Positions 33,577 to 42,387 are shown, counted from the stretch's first letter. The stretch: DNA of 46,335 nt from JAOACQ01 sp049968515 (GCA_049968515.1 JBMFQR010000016.1:1-46335); one strand, 5' to 3'. Notes: generated by a model not told the origin, from the sequence alone. Program-made: numbers and translations.

Positions 33577-34674
33577 ATGATACATTACATTAACCATGAA
33601 TTGGTCAAGAACTTTATGAAGGACTGTCTTATTGCAGCAGGTGTACCTTCCAACGATGCTGAAATTTGTGCCGATGTGCTTATTGCAGCTGACATAAGAG
33701 GCATAGATTCTCATGGGATAGGCAGATTAAAACCAATCTACATTGACAGAATAATGTCTGGCCAGATAAATCCGGTAACAAGGGTAGAAGTAGTAAAAGA
33801 TTTTTGTTCTACAGCTGTAGTGGATGGCAACAATGGAATGGGACATGTTGTTGCAAAAAAATCAATGCAAATGGCAATAGAAAAAGCAAAAAAATATGGC
33901 ACAGGGATGGTCGTGGTGAGAAACTCAAATCACTTTGGAATAGCAGGATACTATTCATTGATGGCAGTAGAAGCCAATATGATAGGCATAACAGGCACAA
34001 ACGCAAGACCATCTATTGCTCCAACCTTTGGAGTGGAGAATATGCTCGGGACAAATCCATTAACTTTCGGTATGCCATCAGACGAAGAGTTTCCATTTTT
34101 GCTTGATTGTGCCACTTCAATAATTCAGAGAGGAAAGGTGGAAGTCTATTCAAGATTAAAGAAAAAGCTTCCAGAAGGCTGGGTTATAGATGAAGATGGC
34201 AAATACATTATTGATCCTGATCTTGTGCTTGAAAAAATGATTGAAGGCAAAGCAGCATTACTTCCACTGGGTGGGGCTGGGGAGGAATTCTCTGGCTACA
34301 AGGGCTATGGATATGCTACAGTGGTAGAGATTTTATCTTCTGCACTTCAGCAGGGTGCATTCCTCTGGGGATTGAGCGGGATGGAAAATGGCAAAAAGGT
34401 GCCATATAAAGTCGGGCATTTCTTCATTGCAATAAATATAGAAGCCTTTGTTGAAGTAGAAAAGTTTAAAAAAACCACTGGTGATATACTGAGAGCACTG
34501 AGAAAATCAAAAAAGGCACCGGGATGTGAAAGAATTTATACAGCAGGTGAAAAAGAATATTATAAAATGCTTGAAAGGTTAAAAACTGGTATTCCTATTG
34601 ATGAAGAAGAGCAAAAAGACATAAAATTTTTGATAGAAAAATTTAACTTAAATTATAAATTTGATTTTTCCTGA
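33577..34674 (+). CDS. LDH2/malate dehydrogenase family oxidoreductase
   Basis: 365 residues. Family marks: DIRGIDSHGIGRL (39-51), NSNHFGIAGYYS (116-127), NARPSIAPTFG, LGTNPLTFGMP, and GYKGYGYATVVEILSSAL near the C-terminus. Type 2 malate/L-lactate dehydrogenases use NAD(P) and act on 2-hydroxy acids, including sulfolactate or ureidoglycolate; the exact substrate is unclear. AAAGGAG site before the ATG. It may be co-transcribed with the kinase 53 bases upstream. 34675-34853 holds no gene but carries the next promoter. Confidence 0.92.
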   Translation: MIHYINHELVKNFMKDCLIAAGVPSNDAEICADVLIAADIRGIDSHGIGRLKPIYIDRIMSGQINPVTRVEVVKDFCSTAVVDGNNGMGHVVAKKSMQMAIEKAKKYGTGMVVVRNSNHFGIAGYYSLMAVEANMIGITGTNARPSIAPTFGVENMLGTNPLTFGMPSDEEFPFLLDCATSIIQRGKVEVYSRLKKKLPEGWVIDEDGKYIIDPDLVLEKMIEGKAALLPLGGAGEEFSGYKGYGYATVVEILSSALQQGAFLWGLSGMENGKKVPYKVGHFFIAINIEAFVEVEKFKKTTGDILRALRKSKKAPGCERIYTAGEKEYYKMLERLKTGIPIDEEEQKDIKFLIEKFNLNYKFDFS

Positions 34675-34781
34675 TTGGGTAAGTCTCTGTCAACCTAATA
34701 GAGATTGTGGTATGTCAATTATAATACACATTTAGTTTATTATACAGATTAAAAAATTGTTGTTTAATGTGGATAATATAC

Positions 34782-34810
34782 TTGTATTTAGTTTTTTTTC
34801 GATATATAAT
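34782..34810 (+). promoter_or_regulatory. Promoter of the lipoprotein-ExbD-TonB-like operon
   Basis: -35 TTGTAT (34782-34787), 17-base spacer, -10 TATAAT (34805-34810). A strong AAGGAGG site (34841-34847) follows. Confidence 0.75.
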
Positions 34811-34853
34811 ATTATAGAAATTTAAAAACTAAAAAAGCTAAAGGAGGGAGAAA

Positions 34854-35504
34854 ATGAAAAAATCTTTATTGCTTCTTGTGTCTATTTTGATGCTGGTACT
34901 GATTTCTTGCAGCTCATCTACAAGCGGTGATGCTTATCTTTTTGTCGAAGGAGTTGCAAACCAATCGAGGGGTGGCGTGAGTCTGTATACTGAGTTAACC
35001 AATACTGGCGGGACTGAAGGTGCGTTTACACTTAAAACCACAGAGTTCTATATTGCTATCACGCTTATAAAGATAAAATCAAGAGAAAAGGATTGGGTTA
35101 CAATAAGGGATAACAGCGACGCTTATCCGGAAGAAATGGTGAGAGGAATAAATCTTGCCAATGGAGTAAAGATTTCACCTTATGACTATAACATTTTTCT
35201 CATTGGATACAAGGCAAACTGGGAAGTAAAAACGAGTTCCACAAACATCGTCAATTCTTCAAGCGAAAATGTATACTATGCAATATTTTACAATGATCCT
35301 AGTATCTTTAACGAAATTTCTTCACAATATCCAACTGCTTCTTCAACATACTGGAATTCGAGTTTTTCTGTCTTTGCTGGCGATAGCAAATGGCTATACC
35401 TTTATTTCGACACAGAAAATATTGTGAAGGTTCAAACAAATTCTTCGGGTGAAATTACAAATGTTTATCTTGTAAATCCATCTTTAAACATTGAGGTAAG
35501 GTAG
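34854..35504 (+). CDS. Lipoprotein of unknown function
   Basis: 216 residues. The first 19 form a lipoprotein signal (KK, a hydrophobic run, then the lipobox LISC with C19), so the mature protein should be lipid-anchored. The mature part is Ser/Thr/Tyr/Asn-rich and beta-strand-like (for example FVEGVANQSRGGVSLYTEL), perhaps an immunoglobulin-like or jelly-roll fold. No family recognised. Perfect ribosome binding site. Six bases before exbD, which suggests a partner role in the energised envelope complex. Confidence 0.8.
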   Translation: MKKSLLLLVSILMLVLISCSSSTSGDAYLFVEGVANQSRGGVSLYTELTNTGGTEGAFTLKTTEFYIAITLIKIKSREKDWVTIRDNSDAYPEEMVRGINLANGVKISPYDYNIFLIGYKANWEVKTSSTNIVNSSSENVYYAIFYNDPSIFNEISSQYPTASSTYWNSSFSVFAGDSKWLYLYFDTENIVKVQTNSSGEITNVYLVNPSLNIEVR

Positions 35505-35510
35505 TAGAAA

Positions 35511-35915
35511 ATGAACCTAAGAAGATTTGGCAGAAAATATGCTTCTTCAATCGATATGACCCCCATTATTGATGTTGTTTTTCAGTTGCTTATATTTTTT
35601 ATGCTGACCTCAACATTTATAAAAGCAGCAGCTATAAATGTAGAATTGCCAAAATCAAAGACTTCGGAGCTTCAGCCGGTAAGACAGGCTGTAATCACAA
35701 TTTATAAAAATGGCAATATAACTCTAAATGATAATTTAATCTCTCTTGATTCTCTCGGCAAACTGATAAAAGAGGAATATGTAAAAAACAAAGACCTTGT
35801 TGTTATAATACAGAGCGATAAAAATGTCCCTTATGGTCTTGTAATTAATGTGATGGACATTGTGAGACTTACAGGTGTTAAGAAACTCAGCCTTTCTACA
35901 ATGCTTTCAGAGTGA
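35511..35915 (+). CDS. exbD: ExbD/TolR family biopolymer transport protein
   Basis: 134 residues. One N-terminal membrane helix contains the conserved Asp (D21 in DMTPIIDVVFQLLIFFMLTS), which carries protons for the ExbB-ExbD motor, followed by a periplasmic domain (VELPKS, then ITIYKNGNITLND). It energises outer-membrane processes through TonB or TolA. No exbB/tolQ gene is present in the window, which is unusual because the two normally sit side by side. Followed 6 bases later by a TonB-like gene. Confidence 0.93.
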   Translation: MNLRRFGRKYASSIDMTPIIDVVFQLLIFFMLTSTFIKAAAINVELPKSKTSELQPVRQAVITIYKNGNITLNDNLISLDSLGKLIKEEYVKNKDLVVIIQSDKNVPYGLVINVMDIVRLTGVKKLSLSTMLSE

Positions 35916-35921
35916 AGCCGT

Positions 35922-36746
35922 ATGAAAGAGTTAGATCTAAAAAATAGCTTTTTAATTTCTGTGTTTGCCCATCTTCTTCTTTTTATAATCTTCAGCTTTG
36001 TTTTTTTGAAAAACCCCTTTCAGAAAGTTGAGATGCCAACTGTTGTAAATATTGAATTTAACACAGAAGCCACTGGGGAGGGAATAAATGAACAGATTAA
36101 AACACCTCCAAAAATGGAATCTTCTGTGCCAAAAGAAAGAAAATCTGTTGTTAAGGAAAAGGTGGTGGTGAAAGAAAAAATCATCCCACACAATGAGACT
36201 GCCAAAAGAATTCTTGAGAAAAAAGAAACAGCAAAGGAAATTATAAAAGAAATTAAACCTGAAAAAAGTGTTTCTGAAAAGAAGGTTTTAGAGAATATCA
36301 GTAAAGAAACAGAAAAAATTGCTGGAGATGTTGGCAAAAAAGATACGAAAGATGAGATGCAAAAAGAACTCGAAGATAGAGAGAGTGAAGAACTTCTTAA
36401 AGACATTGACGCAGCAGTTTCCGGGAAAAATGAAGGGACTATAGATAAATCGGATCCCCTTTCTGGTGGCAAATGGAGTAGCAGGTCAAGAAAAACAATC
36501 TTTTTCCCCGATATTCAGTCTAAAATACCACCGGAATTGAAAAAGAAGGGCATTGGTTACTCTGTGACTGCAAAGATAAGGTTTGACAAAAACGGCCTGG
36601 CAATAGGTGTTGAAATCATAAAATCTTCTGGCAATTCTGTAATTGACCAGCTTTTTAACACAGAATTGAAAAAAATACGTGTAGAACCGGTAAATGAGAA
36701 TGTTACCGATGAGGTTATACACACCTTCCAGATAAAAGTAAAGTAG
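35922..36746 (+). CDS. TonB/TolA-like energy transducer
   Basis: 274 residues. An N-terminal signal-anchor helix (about 9-30, with SFLISVFAHLL containing the conserved Ser/His pair typical of TonB) is followed by a 150-residue Lys/Glu-rich linker, then a C-terminal domain (about 200-274: YSVTAKIRFDKNGLAIGVEIIKSSGNSVID) that fits the TonB C-terminal fold with its hallmark SSG-x-xx-D turn. It probably links ExbD to an outer-membrane protein. Ends 31 bases from the opposing gene. Confidence 0.85.
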   Translation: MKELDLKNSFLISVFAHLLLFIIFSFVFLKNPFQKVEMPTVVNIEFNTEATGEGINEQIKTPPKMESSVPKERKSVVKEKVVVKEKIIPHNETAKRILEKKETAKEIIKEIKPEKSVSEKKVLENISKETEKIAGDVGKKDTKDEMQKELEDRESEELLKDIDAAVSGKNEGTIDKSDPLSGGKWSSRSRKTIFFPDIQSKIPPELKKKGIGYSVTAKIRFDKNGLAIGVEIIKSSGNSVIDQLFNTELKKIRVEPVNENVTDEVIHTFQIKVK

Positions 36747-36776
36747 ATATAATATTTGATTTTCCTTCCTGCAGTA

Positions 36777-37412
36777 TCAACCTCTAATTTTCTCTCTGTT
36801 TCTGTTGATTCTCTCTATAAGATTGTCAATAACTTTGTCATAGTTGAGATCCATTGTCTTTATTCTGTAGAGTTCATCCTCAATGTACTCAAGGGGAATT
36901 CTATAGCCTTTTACTTCATCCGCCATAATTGCAAAATTTATCGCTTCTTTCCAGTATTTTCTTGCTGATTCAAAATAAAACTCTGCAATGTCATATCCCA
37001 TTAGATATTCCTTTTTAAACTCATCATTGAAGAAGTATATATTTTCTTTCATATACATATAGCCATAATTAATATATTCCTTTGTCAACATTAAGGTGAT
37101 ATGCATCATAAGAAGATTTTTATATCTCTCGTACTGAACCTCATTGGTTATAGGAACAAGTGCACGAATTGGATGGTCAAATGGAACTACATAGGCGAGT
37201 TCAAGAAAATAAATATTTCTACTCGTGGAATCAAGATCTTTATACAGCCATTCATTATAAAGCCTGAAGAATTCTTCCTTGTATCTTATCTTATTTCTGA
37301 GAGGTTTAAAAACATATTCCTTTAAATCAGAATAAAGAAAACCCTCGAAAAAAAAAGAGAAAAGAAGAATAAAAATAAAACCTCTCTTTTTTTTGGACAA
37401 AATATCAGACAC
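36777..37412 (-). CDS. Exported or anchored protein of unknown function
   Basis: 211 residues. KKKRGFIFILLFSFFFEGFLYS (8-29) is a signal peptide or anchor. The rest is rich in Tyr, Glu and Lys and is strongly helical, with a repeated pattern of Tyr-rich amphipathic helices (YINYGYMYMKENIYF, YDIAEFYFESARKYWKEA), which suggests TPR-like helical repeats. No family recognised. GTG start with a GGAGAGG site. It follows the DUF2934 gene by 78 bases in the der operon. Confidence 0.65.
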   Translation of the reverse strand: MSDILSKKKRGFIFILLFSFFFEGFLYSDLKEYVFKPLRNKIRYKEEFFRLYNEWLYKDLDSTSRNIYFLELAYVVPFDHPIRALVPITNEVQYERYKNLLMMHITLMLTKEYINYGYMYMKENIYFFNDEFKKEYLMGYDIAEFYFESARKYWKEAINFAIMADEVKGYRIPLEYIEDELYRIKTMDLNYDKVIDNLIERINRNREKIRG

Positions 37413-37490
37413 TATAAAACCTCTCCAAAATTATAAAAAGATGAACGTGGGCTAACACTATACGATTTATTTATCGACAGCAGAAGGCTT

Positions 37491-37700
37491 TCATTTAATA
37501 TTGTACTTTTCCTTTATCTCCTTTTCTGCTTCCAGCCAGTCAGACATATCGTTTCCGGGCAGGCCTTTTTTTGTCCTTTCAAGATAGATGTCATAAGCTC
37601 TTCTCTGAATTTCTGCTAAAAAATCCTCAAGTTTTGGGGCTTTTTCTGTTTTCTTTTTTGTTGTAGTAGTTTTTGCTGATGTTGTTTTTTTCACTGGCAT
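37491..37700 (-). CDS. Small DUF2934 protein with Lys/Thr-rich tail
   Basis: 69 residues. Residues about 27-66 match DUF2934 (IQRRAYDIYLER...GLPGNDMSDWLEAEKEI), a small helical domain of unknown role found in many bacteria. The first 23 residues are Lys/Thr/Ala-rich (KKTTSAKTTTTKKK), like histone-H1-type tails, so DNA or RNA binding is possible. Its ATG lies one base after the der stop, with an AGGAG site inside the end of der. Function unknown. Confidence 0.8.
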   Translation of the reverse strand: MPVKKTTSAKTTTTKKKTEKAPKLEDFLAEIQRRAYDIYLERTKKGLPGNDMSDWLEAEKEIKEKYNIK

Positions 37701-37701
37701 T

Positions 37702-39039
37702 TTACTCCTCCTTTTCCCTGAAATTTATTTCTATCGGGACACCTGTAAATTCAAATGCAAGTCTCAATCTATTCTCTAAAAATCTTTTGTAGTCCTTTCT
37801 CAAATGCTTTTTGTGATTTATAAAAAACACAAATTCCGGGGGTGACACATCAACCTGTGTGACATAATATACCTTCAGATCAGAGACAGGATAATTAAGG
37901 TTGCTTTCTTTAATATTTCTCTGAAGCCATTCATTAAGAACAGAGGTTTGAACTCTATAGATACTATTTTCATAAACCCTCAATGCAGTATTTAATAATC
38001 TATTGATCTTATATTTCTCCTTTGCAGAAACAAATTCGACAGGAATGTAAGGATAGGCTGGTAATTCAGAGTATACTTTCTTTCTGTACTCCTCCATAAG
38101 AAAATAATTTTCCTCCTTTTTCTCACTTATTAAATCCCATTTATTATAAGCAAGTACAATAGATTTACCTCTGGAGACAACTGTCTCAGTAATTGTTTTG
38201 TCCTGATGACTTATCGGCATAGTAGGGTCAAGAAGTTGAATTACAACATCGCTTCTTTCAATTGATTGAATTGCTCTTACATTACTGTAGTATTCTATAT
38301 CCTCTTCCACTCTGGATTTTTTCCTTAAACCTGCCGTGTCAATCAATCTTATAAACCTATCATTATATTTTATTACATCATCAATGGCATCCCTTGTTGT
38401 ACCTGCAATCTCTGAGACGAAACATCTTTCATATCCGAGTATTGCATTTACAAGCATGGATTTTCCGACATTTGGCTTACCAACTATTGCAATCTTTATC
38501 TCACCATTCATTTCAGGAATAATAGATTTTTTTGTTTTTTTCATCTCTTCAAGTGCAAGGCTTAACTTCTCGAGAAGCTCTGTTTTACCCCTTTTGTGCG
38601 TCACAGAAAAAGGAATAACAACATCAAACCCGAGAGAAAAAAATTGTATGGCAAGCGCCTCCATTTCTCTATTATCAAGTTTATTGGCGACAACAATTAC
38701 CTTTTTATCAAGCTTTTTTAAAATTTTAGAAAGCTCATAATCCAAAGGATGAATTTCCCTTCCATCAACCATAAAAATTACTACATCAGAATTTTCTATT
38801 ATCTCTTTCAATTTCTCCTGAACTACTTTATTAAGAAGATCAGAATTATTCAAATATCCAGCCGTATCCGAAAGGATAAAGTGCATATCTTCATAATTAA
38901 CCATTTCAGTGTTGGCATCCCTTGTAACCCCTTCTTTCTCATCAACTATGGACTTTCTCTTTCCAATAAGCAGATTAAAAAGAGAGGATTTGCCAACATT
39001 CGGTCTCCCAACAATGCTGACAAGTGGTAAATCTTTCAT
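37702..39039 (-). CDS. der: Ribosome-assembly GTPase Der (EngA)
   Basis: 445 residues from ATG 39039 (AAGGGA site); an earlier in-frame codon at 39078 is unlikely. Der has two G domains and helps build the 50S subunit. First domain: GRPNVGKSS (G1), DTAGY, NKLD; second: GKPNVGKSM (G1), DTAGLRKKSRVEEDIEYYS, NKWDL. The C-terminal KH-like domain follows with FVFFINHKKHLRKDYKRFLENRLR. Both GTPase sites look intact. Promoter upstream; DUF2934 and an exported unknown follow. Confidence 0.97.
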   Translation of the reverse strand: MKDLPLVSIVGRPNVGKSSLFNLLIGKRKSIVDEKEGVTRDANTEMVNYEDMHFILSDTAGYLNNSDLLNKVVQEKLKEIIENSDVVIFMVDGREIHPLDYELSKILKKLDKKVIVVANKLDNREMEALAIQFFSLGFDVVIPFSVTHKRGKTELLEKLSLALEEMKKTKKSIIPEMNGEIKIAIVGKPNVGKSMLVNAILGYERCFVSEIAGTTRDAIDDVIKYNDRFIRLIDTAGLRKKSRVEEDIEYYSNVRAIQSIERSDVVIQLLDPTMPISHQDKTITETVVSRGKSIVLAYNKWDLISEKKEENYFLMEEYRKKVYSELPAYPYIPVEFVSAKEKYKINRLLNTALRVYENSIYRVQTSVLNEWLQRNIKESNLNYPVSDLKVYYVTQVDVSPPEFVFFINHKKHLRKDYKRFLENRLRLAFEFTGVPIEINFREKEE

Positions 39040-39102
39040 AATAAAAAATCCCTTCAAAATTAAATTAATTATATTCAAAACCGGTGATTTATGTATATTT
39101 TA

Positions 39103-39131
39103 AATATAATAAATTTCTTAAAATAAGACAA
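39103..39131 (-). promoter_or_regulatory. Promoter of the der operon
   Basis: Minus strand: TTGTCT (39131-39126), 17 bases, TATATT (39108-39103). It lies between der and the MITE-like element. Confidence 0.55.
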
Positions 39132-39156
39132 TAATACTTAATACAAGCAATATGCA

Positions 39157-39275
39157 GGGCTGTCCAATTTCTTTGCTATTATTATGAATGAAATGAAGAA
39201 TATCTTGATATCATTAGAAAGTTAGATATTTTTCTCTTCGCTCAGAATGACAAGTTTAGCCTTTTTGGACAGCCC
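39157..39275. mobile_element. MITE-like non-autonomous element
   Basis: 119 bases bounded by perfect 11-base inverted repeats, GGGCTGTCCAA (39157-39167) and TTGGACAGCCC (39265-39275). No reading frame inside. The right part recurs at 7007-7040. This is the pattern of a miniature inverted-repeat element moved by a transposase encoded elsewhere. No clear target-site duplication can be read. An internal TTGATA (39205-39210), 16-base spacer and TATTTT (39227-39232) could act as a promoter toward the gene at 39341. Confidence 0.75.
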
Positions 39276-39340
39276 CTTATATTATCTATCTCTTGGATTT
39301 TTTCAAGTTATTCCGATAAAAAATGAGAGGAGGATTTTCA

Positions 39341-40156
39341 ATGAAGAAAATTTTAAGTCTTATACTTTTTACACTAATAAATGTTTCAATTCTTTTCGGT
39401 GATGAGTTTATAATAGATGAACCCGGAACAACATCAGAGGTTCAACAACCTTTAAGCCAGAATAAACCTTCAGGAGAAAGGAATTATAGCAAGCTGATAA
39501 AAAAGATTGGTTCTGCTCAAACACCCGAGACTCTTTCAAAAGGTGAGCTTTCTGGAGAAATCGGAATGTATGAAAATGGTGGCATAAATACAAGATTTGC
39601 TGTCGGCATATTTGACATCTTTGAGATAGGATTCACGGAAAACTTTGACTCCCTTATTGGCTCTGGAACTCCTATCGTAAACATTCCCGGCGCATATATG
39701 AAGCTGACAATACTTAAGAATTTTAAATCAATCTACTGGGGAATTGGATTTGATAGTTTTGCTTATGGTAAAAATGGTTCTTATCAAATAGATGCTGAAA
39801 AATATTCAACAATGTATGGTGTTTTTACTACTTTTGGTTGGCCTTACTCCTTCTTTGGAGGAAGCGACTTTTTCATAGTAGGTTTTAGATATCCTTTGCT
39901 ACCTGTAGAAGCGCAAAATCCAACAAATTCATCTCTTTTCCTCGGATTGTCATTCTCAGCACCGGATTATTTTTCTCTCGGGATTACTGTGGAGAATATT
40001 TTTCTTTCATTTGACAGGGGGAATAGAATTCTTCCATCTTTAATTTTGACTCTAAAGCCGGTGAGAGAATTCAGCTTTAATTTTGTCTTTCAGTATGAAT
40101 TTTATTCCCAGAGATTAAATAGAATCCTGACAGTAATATATAATACAAGCTTTTAG
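39341..40156 (+). CDS. Outer-membrane-like beta-barrel protein
   Basis: 271 residues from ATG 39341; the GAGAGGAGG site just before it makes the in-frame ATG at 39323 unlikely. A signal peptide (1-20, ending LFG|DEF) precedes a short Pro/Ser-rich linker and many alternating strands (FAVGIFDIFEIGF, IYWGIGFDSFAYG, LGLSFSAPDYFSLGI) ending in Phe, all typical of an outer-membrane barrel. Looks like a small transporter or anchoring barrel; no family is assigned. It precedes the KtrB-like gene by 9 bases. Confidence 0.65.
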   Translation: MKKILSLILFTLINVSILFGDEFIIDEPGTTSEVQQPLSQNKPSGERNYSKLIKKIGSAQTPETLSKGELSGEIGMYENGGINTRFAVGIFDIFEIGFTENFDSLIGSGTPIVNIPGAYMKLTILKNFKSIYWGIGFDSFAYGKNGSYQIDAEKYSTMYGVFTTFGWPYSFFGGSDFFIVGFRYPLLPVEAQNPTNSSLFLGLSFSAPDYFSLGITVENIFLSFDRGNRILPSLILTLKPVREFSFNFVFQYEFYSQRLNRILTVIYNTSF

Positions 40157-40165
40157 GACTAAAAA

Positions 40166-41857
40166 ATGAAGGATCTTTATAGGGTTTTAAAGTTCTTTTT
40201 TCTTCTTGCAAATCTCATTATTTTACTCTGGATAATTTTTTTTAATAGACAGGATGACTTTTTAATTTACTTTGTGCTTTTGAGTTCAATATTCTTTTCA
40301 CTTGCGGATATTATTTTAAGCTATATTGAAGGACTTTCCACAAGAAATTTTTACTTTTCAATAATGAGTTTTGTAACCTTTATTCTTTTCATCTTCATTT
40401 GTATAATAGGCGAAAAATTTCTGTTTAAGAATGAATTAAAGATTTTAACAATAAAGGTTTCGTTTATTACAATAATCTTAATGCTTATTGTTGTTTTTCT
40501 GTATTTCATAAGGTCATTCAATATTGGAAAAATATTTAAAACAAGAATAAACTTTAAACCATATGCAATCATCTCTATGTCCTTTCTGTTGTTAATACTT
40601 TCTGGAAGTATATTGCTTTTTCTTCCATTCTCTCATATAAAACCTATTTCTTATCTCGATGCACTTTTTACTGCAACCTCTGCAGTATGTGTAACAGGGC
40701 TTACCGTATTTGACGTAAAATCAACACTTACACTTTTTGGTCAGATGGTACTCATTGTTTTAGTGCAGCTTGGAGGTTTAGGGCTTATGGTTTTCACAGC
40801 TCTTTTTTCCTATCTGATAGGAGAAAAGCTCAGTGTTTTTGAAAGAATCACTGCCCAGAATGCATTGAGTGCAGATAACCTTTCTATCATCTATAGATTT
40901 ACTTCATTTATTGTCTTAATAACCCTCTTTTTTGAAGTTACAGGAGCAATTGTCTTCTTTCTAAGATTTAAAAATATTTTTCCAGTTTATGAAGCCATAT
41001 ATTATTCCATTTTTCATTCCATAAGTGCCTTTTGCAATGCGGGATTTTCACTTTTTCCAGATAGCTTTATGGGTTTCAGAAGTGACATAATGATCAATCT
41101 CAACCTTATGTCTCTTATTGTAATTGGAGGCATAGGATTTTCTGTACTTTATAACTTTTACAACCTTTTACTGGGCAGGGACAAAAATCTCACATTGCAC
41201 ACAAAACTTGTTCTCACAACAACAGCACTGCTTATCTTATCAGGAGCTTTTGTAATCTTTTTGTTTGAATATGATAATCAGCTAAAAAACTCTGGTTTAG
41301 TTGAAAAGGTTCTTGCATCACTTTTCGCTTCCATTACTCCGAGAACTGCTGGTTTTAACACAATAGATTACAGTATGGTTAAGCACGCAACACTTCTTTT
41401 CACCTGTATCTTGATGTTTATAGGTGCATCCCCCGGTTCTACAGGTGGTGGAATAAAGACAACCTCCTTTGCATTGATTGTAATGAATACTATTAGCGTC
41501 TTAAGGGATAAAAAGCTTGTCACAGCATTCAGAAGAGAAATAAGCTTTGATTCAATTAGAAAATCTCTTGTCGTTTATTTTCTTTCACTTACCCTTGTAA
41601 TTACACAAACACTCTTTATACTTTCAATCCAGCCTGATTTTGGACTCGCAAGGGTTCTGTTTGAAGTGGTGTCTGCATTTGGAACAGTCGGACTTTCCAC
41701 GGGAATAACTCCAGACCTGTCTGCCTTAAGCAAGGTTTTGATAATTACCACAATGTTTCTGGGAAGGGTGGGAACTGTAACAGTAATCTTCTCGCTCGGT
41801 TTAAATCCAAAGCAGGTATTGTCCAGAACACCGGAAGAAAAGGTAATTACGGGATAA
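40166..41857 (+). CDS. KtrB/TrkH-type potassium uptake channel with extra N-terminal membrane domain
   Basis: 563 residues. Four pore loops with the family glycine: SAVCVTGLT (172-180), SISAFCNAGFS, ASITPRTAGFN and SAFGTVGLSTG, plus GASPGSTGGGIKTTS. This is the ion-conducting subunit of Ktr/Trk potassium uptake, normally gated by a cytoplasmic KtrA/TrkA ring protein. About 130 residues with several hydrophobic segments precede the usual first pore repeat; standard KtrB is near 445. No ktrA is beside it. Follows the outer-membrane-like gene by 9 bases; likely co-transcribed. Confidence 0.9.
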   Translation: MKDLYRVLKFFFLLANLIILLWIIFFNRQDDFLIYFVLLSSIFFSLADIILSYIEGLSTRNFYFSIMSFVTFILFIFICIIGEKFLFKNELKILTIKVSFITIILMLIVVFLYFIRSFNIGKIFKTRINFKPYAIISMSFLLLILSGSILLFLPFSHIKPISYLDALFTATSAVCVTGLTVFDVKSTLTLFGQMVLIVLVQLGGLGLMVFTALFSYLIGEKLSVFERITAQNALSADNLSIIYRFTSFIVLITLFFEVTGAIVFFLRFKNIFPVYEAIYYSIFHSISAFCNAGFSLFPDSFMGFRSDIMINLNLMSLIVIGGIGFSVLYNFYNLLLGRDKNLTLHTKLVLTTTALLILSGAFVIFLFEYDNQLKNSGLVEKVLASLFASITPRTAGFNTIDYSMVKHATLLFTCILMFIGASPGSTGGGIKTTSFALIVMNTISVLRDKKLVTAFRREISFDSIRKSLVVYFLSLTLVITQTLFILSIQPDFGLARVLFEVVSAFGTVGLSTGITPDLSALSKVLIITTMFLGRVGTVTVIFSLGLNPKQVLSRTPEEKVITG

Positions 41858-41871
41858 AAAGGACTTAAACC

Positions 41872-42324
41872 TCATTTGCTACATGTCATAATCAAATAAT
41901 GTTTTAAAGCCTCTCTTAATTTTTTATCTTCTATTTTTGAAACCACTTCCTCTATCTTCTTTAATTTTTCTTCTGAAATTGAAAAGTCATCTTTGACTTC
42001 TTCTTTTTTAGTTGCCACGCCGGGTCTTTCAAAATACTTAAATCTGAAATGGAGCTTCTCTACAATGTTTTTCTTCAAATGTTCATTTATTAGCTTTAAT
42101 ATTTCATCAGCTCTGAGAGAAAACTCCTGTATCCAGATATTATCATTAACGTCAATGAAAAGCTTTCTATTCAAGAGCCTTGATGGAATGGAATGGAACG
42201 CATTTGCCTTTCCGACAATCTTTTCCCAGTTTCTTCTCAAATCTGTAACTATAAGCTGATTTTTATCAAGACAGGTATTAAAGTAATTTTTTATTCCAAT
42301 TGATATACTTCTTATCCTTCCCAA
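41872..42324 (-). CDS. dciA: DciA-like (DUF721) helicase-loader family protein
   Basis: 150 residues. WEKIVGKANAFHSIPSRL (33-50) followed by LFIDVNDNIWIQEFSLRADEIL (55-76) is the DUF721/DciA pattern (Trp, a Pro-containing turn, then Trp-x-x-Glu-Leu). DciA assists loading of the replicative helicase DnaB in bacteria that lack DnaC/DnaI. The C-terminal 50 residues are Lys/Glu-rich helix, an accessory part. TTG start with an AGGAG site. The promoter is divergent from the glycosylase gene. Confidence 0.8.
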   Translation of the reverse strand: MGRIRSISIGIKNYFNTCLDKNQLIVTDLRRNWEKIVGKANAFHSIPSRLLNRKLFIDVNDNIWIQEFSLRADEILKLINEHLKKNIVEKLHFRFKYFERPGVATKKEEVKDDFSISEEKLKKIEEVVSKIEDKKLREALKHYLIMTCSK

Positions 42325-42326
42325 AT

Positions 42327-42355
42327 TAGACCTGCTCCTTATTTAACTGTATAAT
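42327..42355 (+). promoter_or_regulatory. Promoter of the Nth-related gene
   Basis: -35 TAGACC (42327-42332), 17-base spacer, -10 TATAAT (42350-42355). The -35 is weak, the -10 perfect. Confidence 0.45.
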
Positions 42356-42358
42356 ATT

Positions 42359-42387
42359 ATTATACATTAATTAATTTTAAAACTCAA
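42359..42387 (-). promoter_or_regulatory. Promoter of dciA
   Basis: Minus strand: TTGAGT (42387-42382), 17 bases, TATAAT (42364-42359). Confidence 0.6.

Noticed and set aside
34683..34710. Hairpin after the dehydrogenase gene as terminator
   Set aside because: A 7-bp stem with a G-U pair but no T tract after it.
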